From positions 1 through 52,315 of the forward strand of contig JAJYUL010000024.1 of NCBI GenBank assembly GCA_021792555.1: a stretch of DNA of 52,315 nt. The letters run 5' to 3'. Source of the DNA: Pseudomonadota bacterium. GTDB lineage: Bacteria > Pseudomonadota > Gammaproteobacteria > Steroidobacterales > Steroidobacteraceae. Below the pieces are notes generated by a model. It ran no database searches, was not told where the DNA came from, and was given only the letters and a program-made list of their open reading frames with translations. The position numbers and the translations under genes were made by a program. The first letter of the stretch is position 1. Each line of letters opens with the position of its first letter. This document shows, one piece after another, positions 9,241 to 17,847 of this stretch.

Positions 9241-11520
9241 ATGAGAAGCTGTGCACCACTGGTCGCGGCGGCGGCCGTCCTCGGCACTATTGCCTCGCCG
9301 GCATTCGCGGGCACGCCGCCGGATTTCTCAGTGCTCAGCCGTATCGTCGCGGTCTCCGGCTACGAGCAGCAGCTCTCGGCGGCGATCGCGCATCAGTTGC
9401 AGGGGCAGGGCCTGCATCCGCATACCGACAACATGGATGACGTCTGGGTGAGCGTCGGCAGCGGCTCGCCGCATCGGCTCATCGTGGCGGCCATTGACCA
9501 GCCGGGCTACGTGGTCGGCGCCATCAACGAGCAGGGCTATCTGCGCGTGCAGCGTCTGCCGCAGCGCAAGCCGAATCCGGTGTTCGACACCCTGAACTTC
9601 GCACAGCCGGTGTACGTGGTCACGCCCAAGGGGCTGCTCAACGGAGGCTTCGCGGGACTGAGTGTGCATCTGGCACCCGGACATCTCAATCCACCGTCGA
9701 TGTCGCACGTCGGCAACCTGTACGTGGACATCGGGGCGAATTCGGCCGCTCAGGCGCGCGCGGCAGGCGCGGACATCCTCGAACCGGTGCAGCTGGCCCA
9801 GCCGCCGATCACCGTCGGTGCCGATGACGAGGCGGGCGCCGCGGCCGGCGATCGCTTCGGATGGGAGGCGCTGCTCGAGGCCACGCAGGAGCTGGCGCAC
9901 ACCCGCGCGCGCGGGACCACGACCGTCGCGTTCGTGACGCAGCAGTGGCTGGGTGGACGAGGTCTGTCGCGGGTGCTGACCGAACTGCCGGCGAACGAGA
10001 TGATTTTCGTGGGGCGGATCAATCCGCGCTCGCCCGCGGCGGGCGGGACGGTCGCCGGTGCGCTGCCCGGCGACGGGGTCCTCATCGGGACAACGCAGCA
10101 GGCATCCGCCTCGCATGGCCTGCCCGAGGCATTGATGAAGCTCGCGCTCGCGCACCACATCGCGGCGCGGACCGTGTCCGCGCGGCCGCCGGTGATCGGC
10201 GGCTTCGGGCCGAAGCCGCACCTGCCGCAGCAGTTCGCGCTGCTCGGCGTGCCGACGCTCTTCCCGGTCACGCCGGCGGAGACCTTCTCCCGGGCGGACT
10301 TGCGCAAGCTGACCCGATTGCTGCAGGTGTACCTCGGCGTGCCGGTCACGCCGATGAGTGCCGCGCGCGATCCGTTCGACGCGGCCCGCCCGCCCGGCCC
10401 CGGCAGCGGGCAGCCGCTGCTCGATCAGGCGCGTGCACCGAGCGCACACCTGCTGAAGACGCTTCAGACCATGACCACCGCCTACGGGGCGAGCGGCCAT
10501 GAGCAGGGCGCCCGCGAGGCGATTCTCAGCCGCCTGCCGGCGTGGGCACGGCGGCTCGCGCATGTCGATCCGGCCGGCAACCTCGTGCTGCACATCGGGC
10601 ATGCGGTGCCGGGCGTGCACGGACAGAGCATCCTCTTCGATGCGCACATGGATGAGATCGGCTATCAGGTTACGCACATCAAGCGCGATGGCGAGCTCGT
10701 CGTGCGGGAGCTCGGGGGCTTTTACGGCCGTTACTACCTCGGCCACGTGATGCTGGTGCATCTGCCCGACGGGCGCAGCGTCGGGGCGGCGCTGGGGCTG
10801 CCCGCGGGCTGGGACCGCCCCGGCTTCAAGTGGCCGCCGGCGCTGAGCACTCTGAGCGAGTCCGCCGATGCCTATGTCGGCACTGATTCACGCGCGGCCA
10901 CCGAGCGGCTCGGCATCCGGGTCGGGGACTTCCTGACCATGCCGAAGATCTACCGGCCGCTGCTCGGGTCGCACTTCGAGATCCGCAGCATCGATGACCG
11001 GGCCGGCGATACGGCGTTGATTGAGGCGGTGCGCGCGCTGGGGCCGGATTTTGCGCGCGAGCATCCCGGCCGGCAGCTGACCTTTCTCTGGGCAACGCGC
11101 GAGGAGGTCGGGCTGCAGGGCGCGGCCGCATACGCGGCGCGCGTGGCCAAGCTCGGACGCGAGCCGGATGTGGTGTTCGCCGTGGACATGTTCGTCAGCA
11201 GCCAATCGCCGCTCGAGACCGGGCGCTACGGCGATCAGCCGCTCGGCCACGGCTTCGTGGTGCGTGCGGTCGACCTCTCGCACATCGATTCGCCGGCCGA
11301 TGTGGCGCACGTGGTTGCCCTGGCCCGCGCACACCATATCCCGGTGCAGTACGGCATCACCGGTGGCGGCAACGACGCGGCCGTGTACACGCGCTATGGT
11401 GCCGACGCAGTGGCGCTCGGCTGGCCGACGAAGTACTCGCACTCGCCGGCCGAGCAGTCCGACACCAAAGACATCTATGGGCTGAGCCGCATCTGCACCG
11501 TGCTCGCGAAGGACTGGTGA
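9241..11520 (+). CDS. exported tandem M42/M28-like peptidase, two-domain
   Basis: 759 residues with a signal peptide ending near AFA-GT (residue 23), so probably periplasmic. Two M42-like halves are fused. The second half (about 405-759) has intact metal ligands: DAHMD (His469, Asp471), IDDRAGD, TREEVGLQG with the Glu pair, AVDMF and YSHSP. The first half (about 25-395) is homologous in layout but degenerate: AAIDQPGY replaces the HxD site and TQQWLGG replaces the Glu pair. M42 peptidases cut N-terminal residues from peptides and are usually single-domain and cytoplasmic, so both the signal peptide and the fusion are unusual. Start at 9241 has a GGGGAG ribosome site. Confidence 0.85.
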   Translation: MRSCAPLVAAAAVLGTIASPAFAGTPPDFSVLSRIVAVSGYEQQLSAAIAHQLQGQGLHPHTDNMDDVWVSVGSGSPHRLIVAAIDQPGYVVGAINEQGYLRVQRLPQRKPNPVFDTLNFAQPVYVVTPKGLLNGGFAGLSVHLAPGHLNPPSMSHVGNLYVDIGANSAAQARAAGADILEPVQLAQPPITVGADDEAGAAAGDRFGWEALLEATQELAHTRARGTTTVAFVTQQWLGGRGLSRVLTELPANEMIFVGRINPRSPAAGGTVAGALPGDGVLIGTTQQASASHGLPEALMKLALAHHIAARTVSARPPVIGGFGPKPHLPQQFALLGVPTLFPVTPAETFSRADLRKLTRLLQVYLGVPVTPMSAARDPFDAARPPGPGSGQPLLDQARAPSAHLLKTLQTMTTAYGASGHEQGAREAILSRLPAWARRLAHVDPAGNLVLHIGHAVPGVHGQSILFDAHMDEIGYQVTHIKRDGELVVRELGGFYGRYYLGHVMLVHLPDGRSVGAALGLPAGWDRPGFKWPPALSTLSESADAYVGTDSRAATERLGIRVGDFLTMPKIYRPLLGSHFEIRSIDDRAGDTALIEAVRALGPDFAREHPGRQLTFLWATREEVGLQGAAAYAARVAKLGREPDVVFAVDMFVSSQSPLETGRYGDQPLGHGFVVRAVDLSHIDSPADVAHVVALARAHHIPVQYGITGGGNDAAVYTRYGADAVALGWPTKYSHSPAEQSDTKDIYGLSRICTVLAKDW

Positions 11521-11532
11521 GCCGGCCGTGGC

Positions 11533-11555
11533 GGCGGGCCGGCAAACGGCCCGCC
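11533..11555. terminator. strong GC hairpin between convergent genes
   Basis: Perfect 9-bp stem (GGCGGGCCG at 11533-11541 with CGGCCCGCC at 11547-11555) and a five-base loop, between the stop of the M42 gene and the end of the leftward OsmC gene. There is no T-tract on either side. A bidirectional termination or mRNA-end role is inferred from position. Confidence 0.5.
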
Positions 11556-11601
11556 GTCGGCTTGCGGCGGGGCAGCCGCGCACCCGCGCGAGCGGACGCC
11601 G

Positions 11602-12084
11602 TTACCGCGCGGGCGCTTCCGAAGGCGGATGCGATCCATCCGCTGCGGCGGGGGCCTGGATGATGCGGATCTCGAGCGCGCGGCCGGCTTTCAGGGAATT
11701 GGCGATCAGGCAGCCCCGATCGGCCTGACGGAGCAGCCGTCTGGCGCGGGCCGCATCGGCTCCGGGCGCGAGGGTCAGCGCCGCCTGGACGGTGATGTGG
11801 GTGAATTGCGCGAGCCGATCGCGCTTCTCGAGCAGGCCCTCGGCACGGCACTCGAGCTTGCGCCAGCCGAACATCGCCGCCGCGCTCACGGCGCGGAAGG
11901 TAAAGACATAACAGTCGGCGAGCGCCGCAATCAGCAGCATTTCGGGGGACCAGGCGTTACCCGGTCCGCCAAACTGCCGTGCCGCCTCGCTCGAGAAGGC
12001 CGCAAGGTCCGGCGCTGCAACGGTCACTGGGCCGGAGAACGCCCCGCTCGCCTCGGCGGTGTAGGTGTGCGGGTAGGGCTCCAT
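11602..12084 (-). CDS. OsmC family protein
   Basis: 160 residues. The SPEMLLIAALADCYVFTFRA segment is the typical OsmC/Ohr core helix with its first reactive cysteine; the second is in the RGCLIANSL segment. OsmC-fold proteins reduce organic hydroperoxides or act on thiol substrates. It is the last gene of the leftward group dsrE2-tusA-fadL-osmC, eight bases after the porin stop, so a role with thiol or polysulfide chemistry is plausible but inferred. The last 20 residues are low-complexity. Confidence 0.85.
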   Translation of the reverse strand: MEPYPHTYTAEASGAFSGPVTVAAPDLAAFSSEAARQFGGPGNAWSPEMLLIAALADCYVFTFRAVSAAAMFGWRKLECRAEGLLEKRDRLAQFTHITVQAALTLAPGADAARARRLLRQADRGCLIANSLKAGRALEIRIIQAPAAADGSHPPSEAPAR

Positions 12085-12092
12085 CGCGACCG

Positions 12093-13460
12093 TCAGTGAC
12101 CCCAGGCGTAGGCGAAATCAAGAATGTACTGGTGCATGCTCAGCCTGATGGTCTGGGTCGGATCGAACGTGTTCGGACCGCTGACGCTATGGTTCAGCGC
12201 ATAGACGAATGCCACGCTGAACTGCCCGTGACTGCTGTCATGATGGGTCAGTCCGAGAGCAACGTGATTCTCGATGACACCGGGGGCGAGGATATTGAGC
12301 GTAACCTGCGAGCGGGGAATGGGCTGAGTCCCGTGGCTCACGCCAAAGCGCAGCGTCCAGTCCGGATCGAGCTGCCAGCGCGCGCCGATCTTGTAGACGG
12401 TCATGTTGCCCCAGCCGAATCCCGGCCCCGATCTGCCGCCGAGGCAGCTCTGCAGGTCGGTGCCGCCGGCGCCGGCCGTCGGACAGCTGAAGAGATTCTG
12501 GATGGGGTTGCCCACCGAGGAGATACCGCTGTACCAGATGCGCTGTGTGTCGAAGCTCACCGCCACCGGCGCCGTCGGCTTGAACGTGATGCCGATGGTG
12601 GCCGATGCCGGAATGTCGAATGAGCCTCCGCCCGCGAACAGATCGCTGTAGCGCGAGAGTTTCGACATGTACATCTTGGTGGTGTAGGCACCCGCCAGGG
12701 CCCACTGTTGGGTGGGGCGCCATTCGAAGCCGACGGACGCGCCGCCGCCGTAGGACATCTCATGCCCGTTGTCCGTCAGCGAGGTCGGCATCTTCGTGCC
12801 GCCGCTCGCGGCAAAGGCTTCGGTGTAACCGGCGAAGGCCCCGAGGCCTCGCGCCTGGAAGCGCTGCGCCGCCCCGATGAGCGAGACGCCGATCGCCAGA
12901 TGGCGGTCCGCCAGGGTGTGCACGAATGCGAGGTTGAGAAACGCCTGCATCAGACTGACGCCGGCCGTTCCTGAGCCGAAGGTGCCGGGCAGCTGCATGA
13001 CGGGCGTTCCGGGTCCCCCGGGGGCGAAGGTCGCGGTGCCGCCGACCCACTTGGTGTCCATGCCGCCGCGGCCGTAGAAAGCTATTCCGAGGGTGTTCTG
13101 CGCGTCGATCCGGCGGCGGTAGGCGATGTAAGGTATGGGGAAGAGGTTGTTGGAGCTGGTGATGTGGTTTGGACCGATCGTGAAGGCGCCGCCGTTGCCG
13201 TTGGCGAGGCTTGCGGAGCTCGAGTAGCTGCGAATCGGGCTGAACAGCGACAGGCCGACCTCCAGACTGTCGTGCACGAAGGCGAGGCCGGCGGGGTTGG
13301 TCGCGATGATCATGATCTCGGAGGGATCGGCGCTGCCGGCCCCGGCCATGGCACTGTTTTTCGTGCCAACACCGTTGGTGAAGTATCCATTCGTGGCCTG
13401 CGCTGTGCCGATAAGCAAAAGCGATGCCACGAGCCCGGTCAGTGTGATGTCGAGCTTCAT
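12093..13460 (-). CDS. FadL/OmpP1/TodX family outer-membrane porin
   Basis: 455 residues. The signal peptide ends near AQA-TNGYFTNG; the NGYF-N-G-G-KNSAMAGAG start of the mature protein is typical of the FadL hatch domain. Many alternating strands follow and the chain ends in an aromatic-rich strand (YAWGH). FadL proteins carry hydrophobic compounds across the outer membrane. Homologues beside sulfur-oxidation genes have been suggested to admit elemental sulfur; the position after dsrE2 and tusA fits that idea, which remains inference. ATG at 13460 is preferred to TTG at 13475 because a G-rich ribosome site precedes it. Confidence 0.88.
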   Translation of the reverse strand: MKLDITLTGLVASLLLIGTAQATNGYFTNGVGTKNSAMAGAGSADPSEIMIIATNPAGLAFVHDSLEVGLSLFSPIRSYSSSASLANGNGGAFTIGPNHITSSNNLFPIPYIAYRRRIDAQNTLGIAFYGRGGMDTKWVGGTATFAPGGPGTPVMQLPGTFGSGTAGVSLMQAFLNLAFVHTLADRHLAIGVSLIGAAQRFQARGLGAFAGYTEAFAASGGTKMPTSLTDNGHEMSYGGGASVGFEWRPTQQWALAGAYTTKMYMSKLSRYSDLFAGGGSFDIPASATIGITFKPTAPVAVSFDTQRIWYSGISSVGNPIQNLFSCPTAGAGGTDLQSCLGGRSGPGFGWGNMTVYKIGARWQLDPDWTLRFGVSHGTQPIPRSQVTLNILAPGVIENHVALGLTHHDSSHGQFSVAFVYALNHSVSGPNTFDPTQTIRLSMHQYILDFAYAWGH

Positions 13461-13481
13461 ATATACCCCCCCCAAGGGGTG

Positions 13482-13500
13482 CCGCCCGTGTGTCGGGCGG
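13482..13500 (-). terminator. hairpin between tusA and fadL
   Basis: CCGCCCG and CGGGCGG (7 bp) around a five-base loop, in the 65-base gap between the tusA stop and the fadL start. No T-tract. It could partly terminate or protect the upstream message so that porin level differs from that of tusA; this is inference. Confidence 0.4.
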
Positions 13501-13525
13501 TCGATTCAGGTGATGCCGAGCGGCG

Positions 13526-13753
13526 TCAGCCCGCGCGGCGGATTAAAAATCGCAAGACTTTGCCCTCACTGGAAGATTCGACGAGCTCGTTGCCCGTCGT
13601 ACGACAGAAAGCCTGGAAATCCTTCACCGCGCCGGGGTCGGTGGCGAGCACCTCGAGTGTGCCGCCTGCCGGCAGGCTCTGCAGCGCCTTCTTGGCCCGC
13701 AGGATCGGCAGCGGACAGTTCAGTCCCTTCGCGTCTAGGGTTTGATCGGCCAT
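13526..13753 (-). CDS. tusA: TusA-type sulfurtransferase
   Basis: 75 residues. The CPLPILRAKKAL segment contains the family CPxP motif, whose cysteine carries persulfide sulfur. TusA proteins relay sulfane sulfur between cytoplasmic carriers; in sulfur oxidisers they hand it toward DsrE-type proteins and then sHdr or DsrEFH/DsrC. It lies 37 bases after dsrE2 on the same strand, forming a transfer pair, and is divergent from the lip-shdr block. Confidence 0.93.
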   Translation of the reverse strand: MADQTLDAKGLNCPLPILRAKKALQSLPAGGTLEVLATDPGAVKDFQAFCRTTGNELVESSSEGKVLRFLIRRAG

Positions 13754-13790
13754 GGAAAAATGCCGAGGAACTCGGCCCTCTCGTGGTGAT

Positions 13791-14300
13791 TCAAATGAAC
13801 AGATTGATGTCGGAGCGGGTGGCGACCTCGATGTACGTGGCGGCCCCGCCGAGTTCCGGCCCTTCGATCATGTCGGCGAGCGTGTACTCGAACAGGTCCA
13901 TGGTCATCTGACAGGCGATCATGCGCACGTCGGATTCGATGGCGAGCGAGCGCAGGTCGGTGATCGAGGCGACGCCCTTCTTCTGCATGAGGTTCTTCAT
14001 CATCTTCGATGCGGCCGCCTCCACGCCGGGCACCACGCTGGCGAGATTGGGCATGCCCATGTGCATGCCGCCGAGCGGCATCTTCATCGCGGGATTGCCG
14101 AGCGGGGAGAGGCGCAGGTCAAGGTTCTTCAGCAGCAGCGGCAGGCCGTAGAACGTGAAGAACATCGTGACATCGAGGCCCATCGCCGCAGCGGTGGTGC
14201 CGAGGATGAACGGCGGGTACGCCCAGTCGAGCGTGCCCTTGGTGACGATGATGGACATGCTCTTCGCGCCGGAGCGCTGATCGGCATTATCGGAAGACAT
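13791..14300 (-). CDS. dsrE2: DsrE2-type membrane-associated sulfur carrier
   Basis: 169 residues of the DsrE/DsrF-like superfamily. The sequence opens with SIIVTKGTLDWAYPPFIL, has a Met/Gly-rich loop (about 70-85), and the conserved CQMTMDLF segment with the likely persulfide cysteine. DsrE2 proteins occur beside tusA, rhodanese and hdr genes in sulfur oxidisers and take part in sulfane-sulfur transfer near the membrane. It is the first gene of the leftward operon. Its start is about 50 bases from the large palindrome shared with the rightward lip operon, so both are probably controlled together. Confidence 0.9.
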   Translation of the reverse strand: MSSDNADQRSGAKSMSIIVTKGTLDWAYPPFILGTTAAAMGLDVTMFFTFYGLPLLLKNLDLRLSPLGNPAMKMPLGGMHMGMPNLASVVPGVEAAASKMMKNLMQKKGVASITDLRSLAIESDVRMIACQMTMDLFEYTLADMIEGPELGGAATYIEVATRSDINLFI

Positions 14301-14352
14301 TGCGCCGCCCCCACCCGAAACGGCCGCCTGCGGCGGTCTACTGAACTTGAAA

Positions 14353-14387
14353 TTATCACTATTTTATAAATTAGCAAATAGTGATAA
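14353..14387. promoter_or_regulatory. perfect 12-bp palindrome, candidate sHdrR operator
   Basis: TTATCACTATTT (14353-14364) and AAATAGTGATAA (14376-14387) are exact inverted repeats separated by 11 AT-rich bases, in the only AT-rich patch of the region. It lies between the divergent starts of dsrE2 (14300) and the first lipS gene (14429). A site this long and symmetric suits a dimeric winged-helix repressor, and the ArsR-family sHdrR is encoded at 25792. Binding is inferred. Confidence 0.7.
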
Positions 14388-14428
14388 GGTTTTTTTAGTT
14401 GACTATTGTCGGGGGCAGGTCGGAGCAG

Positions 14429-15505
14429 ATGAGTTGGCTAGAGAAGCTCAAGAGCATCGAGGAGTTCGAGGACGCGCCCCTCGATGAGCGGCTCATTGCC
14501 GAGCTCGAGCATGCGGGCGAGACGGTCACCGCCCGGCCGATCCGCTTCTCGACGCCGACATTCAAAGACTATGCCAGTACCGAGCTGCGCGGCTGTTCGC
14601 GCAACAGCTTCCCGGCGTTTTCCATCACCGGCGGGGCGTGCGGGCTGAACTGCGAGCACTGCCGGGCGAAGATTCTCGAACCGATGCTGCCCGCCACGAC
14701 CCCGGAGATGCTCGAGCGCAAGGTGCGCGAGCTGATCGCCAAGCAGGGGCTGCAGGGGTTTCTGCTCTCGGGCGGCTCGAACCGGCGCAACGTGATCCAC
14801 TACGAGCGCTTCTACCCGGTGCTCGAGCGGCTGAGGCGCGACCATCCGGGACTGCGGATCGCCATCCACACGGCGCTCACCGACAGGGCGGGGGCGCGCT
14901 CGATGGAGTCCGCGGGCGTCGATACGGCGATGATGGATGTGATCGGCGCAGAAGCCACGATCCGCGAGGTGTACCATCTGCAGCGGCCGGTGGAGGATTT
15001 CGAGGCGACGCTGGCGGCGCTGTGCGAGACCTCCATGCAGGTCGTGCCGCACATCGTGATCGGACTGCATTTCGGGCGGGTGCTCGGCGAGCCTGCCGCG
15101 CTCGAGATCGTCAGCCGCCATCCGGTGAATTCGCTCGTGCTCGTGGTCGTGATGCCGTTTTACGCCACCCCCGGGACCTTTGCTGTCCCCGATCCGGGCG
15201 AGGTCGGGCGCATCTTCGCCGCGGCGCGCATCCGGCTCGCCGATCGCGGCGTGCTGCTCGGGTGTGCGCGCCCTCCGGGGATGCACAAGCGGGTGACCGA
15301 TGCCTACGCGGTCCTCGCCGGACTCGACGGCATCGCCTTTCCGGCTGACGGGGCGGTGGCGGCCGCCGCGGCCATCGGCCGGCCGTTCGAGCAGCAGCAT
15401 GCCTGCTGCTCCATCAAACTTGGCCTGAGCGCGGTCCCCGGACACACCCAGTCCTGCGCAGGCTCGGCGCGCGGGGCAAGTGCGCTGGCAGGAGTCCTTG
15501 CATGA
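14429..15505 (+). CDS. LipS1/LipS2-type lipoyl synthase radical SAM protein (first)
   Basis: 358 residues. Radical SAM motif CGLNCEHC (CxxxCxxC) in a GGACGLNCEHCRAKIL context, as in the biotin-synthase-like proteins (COG1856-like, from memory) that form one half of the two-protein LipS1/LipS2 lipoyl synthase. Together the pair inserts two sulfur atoms into octanoyl-lysine on a lipoyl protein. Another conserved cluster is HACCSIK near the C-terminus, possibly ligating an auxiliary cluster. I cannot say with certainty whether this is LipS1 or LipS2. ATG at 14429 is preferred over TTG at 14399. The stop overlaps the next gene by four bases. Confidence 0.85.
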   Translation: MSWLEKLKSIEEFEDAPLDERLIAELEHAGETVTARPIRFSTPTFKDYASTELRGCSRNSFPAFSITGGACGLNCEHCRAKILEPMLPATTPEMLERKVRELIAKQGLQGFLLSGGSNRRNVIHYERFYPVLERLRRDHPGLRIAIHTALTDRAGARSMESAGVDTAMMDVIGAEATIREVYHLQRPVEDFEATLAALCETSMQVVPHIVIGLHFGRVLGEPAALEIVSRHPVNSLVLVVVMPFYATPGTFAVPDPGEVGRIFAAARIRLADRGVLLGCARPPGMHKRVTDAYAVLAGLDGIAFPADGAVAAAAAIGRPFEQQHACCSIKLGLSAVPGHTQSCAGSARGASALAGVLA

Positions 15506-16761
15506 GCTGTCTGAAGCAAACCGGTGAGAGCGCACCGGCGCACGGCGCCGGCGATTTCAATGCGTATGAGGTGATGCAGCCGCGCGTGCCGGAGCCGACC
15601 CCACCCGAGCGGCGCAACGGCGCGCGGGTCAAGTCCGCCGACGTGCCCCCATCGGGCGTCTACCTGCCGAACAACAACGTTCTGGCGCCGCATATGCGCT
15701 CGCCCGAATACGTGCAGCTCTCGACCGCCGCGGCGATGACGCTCGGGATCATGCCCGGACGGATGCATCGCTGCGAATGCACGCGCTGTCTGAACCTGCT
15801 GCTGACGTATCCGGAAGGCTGCCGCGCGAACTGCGCATACTGCGGACTCGCGCGCCACCGCGAGGCCGAGCGCGACTACGCGGACCGCAACTTCATCCGG
15901 GTCGACTGGCCGGCGGTGCCCGTCGAGCAGATCATCGAGATCGTAGCGCGGGACGGCGCGGGCAGCCCGTTCCATCGCATGTGCATATCGATGATCACTC
16001 ATCCGCGCTCGGACGCCGATACGGTGGCGGTGCTGCGCGCGTGGACGCGCCGCATCGATCCGGCGAGCATTCCGGTGTCCATACTGTCCAATCCCACCAC
16101 CATGGAGCGCGAGGACGTCGTGCGGCTGAAGGAGCTCGGCGCGGACATCTTCACCGTTGCGCTCGATGCGGCGACGCCGGCGATTTTCGACCGCACCCGC
16201 GGCAAGGGCGTGCAGTCCCCGCACAAGTGGAGCAAGTACTGGGAGATACTGCATGTGGCCCGCGAGGTGTTCGGGCCGCAGAAGTTCGGCGCCCACATCA
16301 TCATCGGCATGGGCGAGACGGAGTTCGAGGCGCTCGAGCTGGTTCAGCAGCTTGTCGATCTCGGCGGACACAGCCACATGTTCTGCTTCTTCCCGGAGAA
16401 GGGCTCGCTGATGGACCATCTGCCGGCCACTCCGCGCGACCAGTGGCGGCGCGTGCAGCTGGCGCGCTATCTGATCGACTACGCCGCGGTGCGCATCGAG
16501 CAGATGCGCTTTGACGAGCGGGGCAGGGTGATCGATTACGGTGTTGCGCCCGAGATGCTCGAGCGGATCATCGCCGAGGGCGTGGCGTTCCGTACTTCGG
16601 GCTGTCCGGGAAAATTCCGCGACGACATCTCCGCGTGCGACCGGCCGTACGGGGACTCTCCGCCGAGCGATATCGCGAGCTTCCCATTCGCTCCGAACCG
16701 GACGGATCTGCGGCGCATCCGCCGCCAGCTGCGCATTCCGGTGGTGCGGGAGGACTCGTGA
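15502..16761 (+). CDS. LipS1/LipS2-type lipoyl synthase radical SAM protein (second)
   Basis: 419 residues. The radical SAM motif is CRANCAYC, preceded by CTRCLNLLLTYPEG, as in COG2516-like biotin synthase-related proteins, the partner half of the LipS1/LipS2 lipoyl synthase. Further cysteines (CFFPEKG, GCPGKF, SACDRP) may bind an auxiliary cluster that is consumed as sulfur source. It starts in an ATGA overlap with the first lipS gene and ends in a GTGA overlap with the ligase gene, so the three are translationally coupled. The likely substrate is octanoyl-LbpA, made by the next gene and encoded at 25361. Confidence 0.85.
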   Translation: MSCLKQTGESAPAHGAGDFNAYEVMQPRVPEPTPPERRNGARVKSADVPPSGVYLPNNNVLAPHMRSPEYVQLSTAAAMTLGIMPGRMHRCECTRCLNLLLTYPEGCRANCAYCGLARHREAERDYADRNFIRVDWPAVPVEQIIEIVARDGAGSPFHRMCISMITHPRSDADTVAVLRAWTRRIDPASIPVSILSNPTTMEREDVVRLKELGADIFTVALDAATPAIFDRTRGKGVQSPHKWSKYWEILHVAREVFGPQKFGAHIIIGMGETEFEALELVQQLVDLGGHSHMFCFFPEKGSLMDHLPATPRDQWRRVQLARYLIDYAAVRIEQMRFDERGRVIDYGVAPEMLERIIAEGVAFRTSGCPGKFRDDISACDRPYGDSPPSDIASFPFAPNRTDLRRIRRQLRIPVVREDS

Positions 16762-17840
16762 GTCGCGCGTTTCGCGTGATCGATGTCGGATTGCGCACCG
16801 GACGGTACAACATCGCCTTCGACCAGGCGATGCTCGAGTTGCATCAGGAGGGGCGGATCGGGGACTCGCTGCGGTTCATACACTTCGAGCCCGTCGCGCT
16901 CGTCGGGCGCCACCAGTCCCTCAGCGCCGAGCTCGATCTGGAGTACTGCAGGGAGCATGGCATTCAGACCGGCCGGCGCATCACCGGCGGCGGGGCGATC
17001 TACCTGGATCGCGGCCAGCTCGGCTGGGCGCTCGTGTTCGGGCGGGAGGCCTTCGGCGGGGATTCCCTCGGCGAGGTGGCGCGCAAGCTGTGCGAGGCGG
17101 CCGCCGCGGGACTGTGCTCACTCGGCGTCGAGGCCCGATTCCGGCCCCGCAACGACATCGAAGTCGGCGGGCGCAAGATCGGCGGCACCGGCGGCTTCTA
17201 CGACGGCAACTCGCTGCTTTATCAGGGCACGGTGCTGGTCGACTTCGACAGCGCCGCAATGTTCGGCGCGCTGCGCGTGCCGCAGGTGAAGACGGCCAAA
17301 CGCGGGCTCGACTCCGCCGCGCAGCGGGTCGTGACGCTGCGCGAGCTCCTCGCAGAGCGCACGCCGAGCATCGCGCAGGTCCAGCAGGCGCTGCTTGAGG
17401 GATTCAGGGCGCATCTGGGGCTGCAGTTCGAGCCGCGGAGCGCTTCCGAGTGCGAGGTGCAGCGGGCCGAGGAGCTGCATGACACGCTGATCGGCCGTGA
17501 TGAGTTCGTCGCCGAAATCGACGGGCCGCCGAGCGGCGGAGATGTCTCGATGGGGACACATACCGGGCCGGGCGGCACGATTGTCGCGTACCTCAGGCGC
17601 GAGGCGCGGGGCAGGCGCATCGGCCAGGTGATGATCACGGGCGATTTTTTCGTTGCGCCGCCGCGGCTCGTGTTCGATCTGGAGAGCCGGCTGCGTGGGC
17701 TCGAGCTCGACGAGATGGGGGCGGCCGTCGAGGCATTCTTTGCCGCACAGACCCCGGGCACGCTCTCGGTGACGGCTGCGGACTTCCGCCATGCGCTCGA
17801 GGCGGCCGTCGGCGCTTCGGCCGTGCCGCCGCTGCGCTGA
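16758..17840 (+). CDS. slpl(AB): lipoate-protein ligase sLpl(AB)
   Basis: 360 residues. N-terminal BPL/LplA catalytic domain with RRITGGGAIYLD, NDIEVGGRKIGGTGG (lipoyl-AMP binding, conserved Lys) and LLYQGTVLVDFD; C-terminal domain of about 90 residues (GTIVAYLRREARG onward) resembles LplB. The fused A+B layout is that of the sulfur-oxidiser ligases that load lipoate or octanoate specifically on LbpA. GTG start at 16758 overlaps the upstream stop. It belongs to the lip operon and should provide the octanoyl-LbpA used by the LipS pair. Confidence 0.9.
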   Translation: MSRAFRVIDVGLRTGRYNIAFDQAMLELHQEGRIGDSLRFIHFEPVALVGRHQSLSAELDLEYCREHGIQTGRRITGGGAIYLDRGQLGWALVFGREAFGGDSLGEVARKLCEAAAAGLCSLGVEARFRPRNDIEVGGRKIGGTGGFYDGNSLLYQGTVLVDFDSAAMFGALRVPQVKTAKRGLDSAAQRVVTLRELLAERTPSIAQVQQALLEGFRAHLGLQFEPRSASECEVQRAEELHDTLIGRDEFVAEIDGPPSGGDVSMGTHTGPGGTIVAYLRREARGRRIGQVMITGDFFVAPPRLVFDLESRLRGLELDEMGAAVEAFFAAQTPGTLSVTAADFRHALEAAVGASAVPPLR

Positions 17841-17847
17841 GGCGTTC

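Noticed and set aside
9328-10761. 477-residue minus-strand frame opposite the M42 peptidase
   Set aside because: Antisense shadow; the peptidase has a signal peptide, ribosome site and catalytic motifs.
14399-14404. TTGACT as a -35 element for the first lipS gene
   Set aside because: It lies only 25 bases before the start codon, leaving no room for a -10 and leader; the promoter is more likely inside the AT island at 14353-14390.
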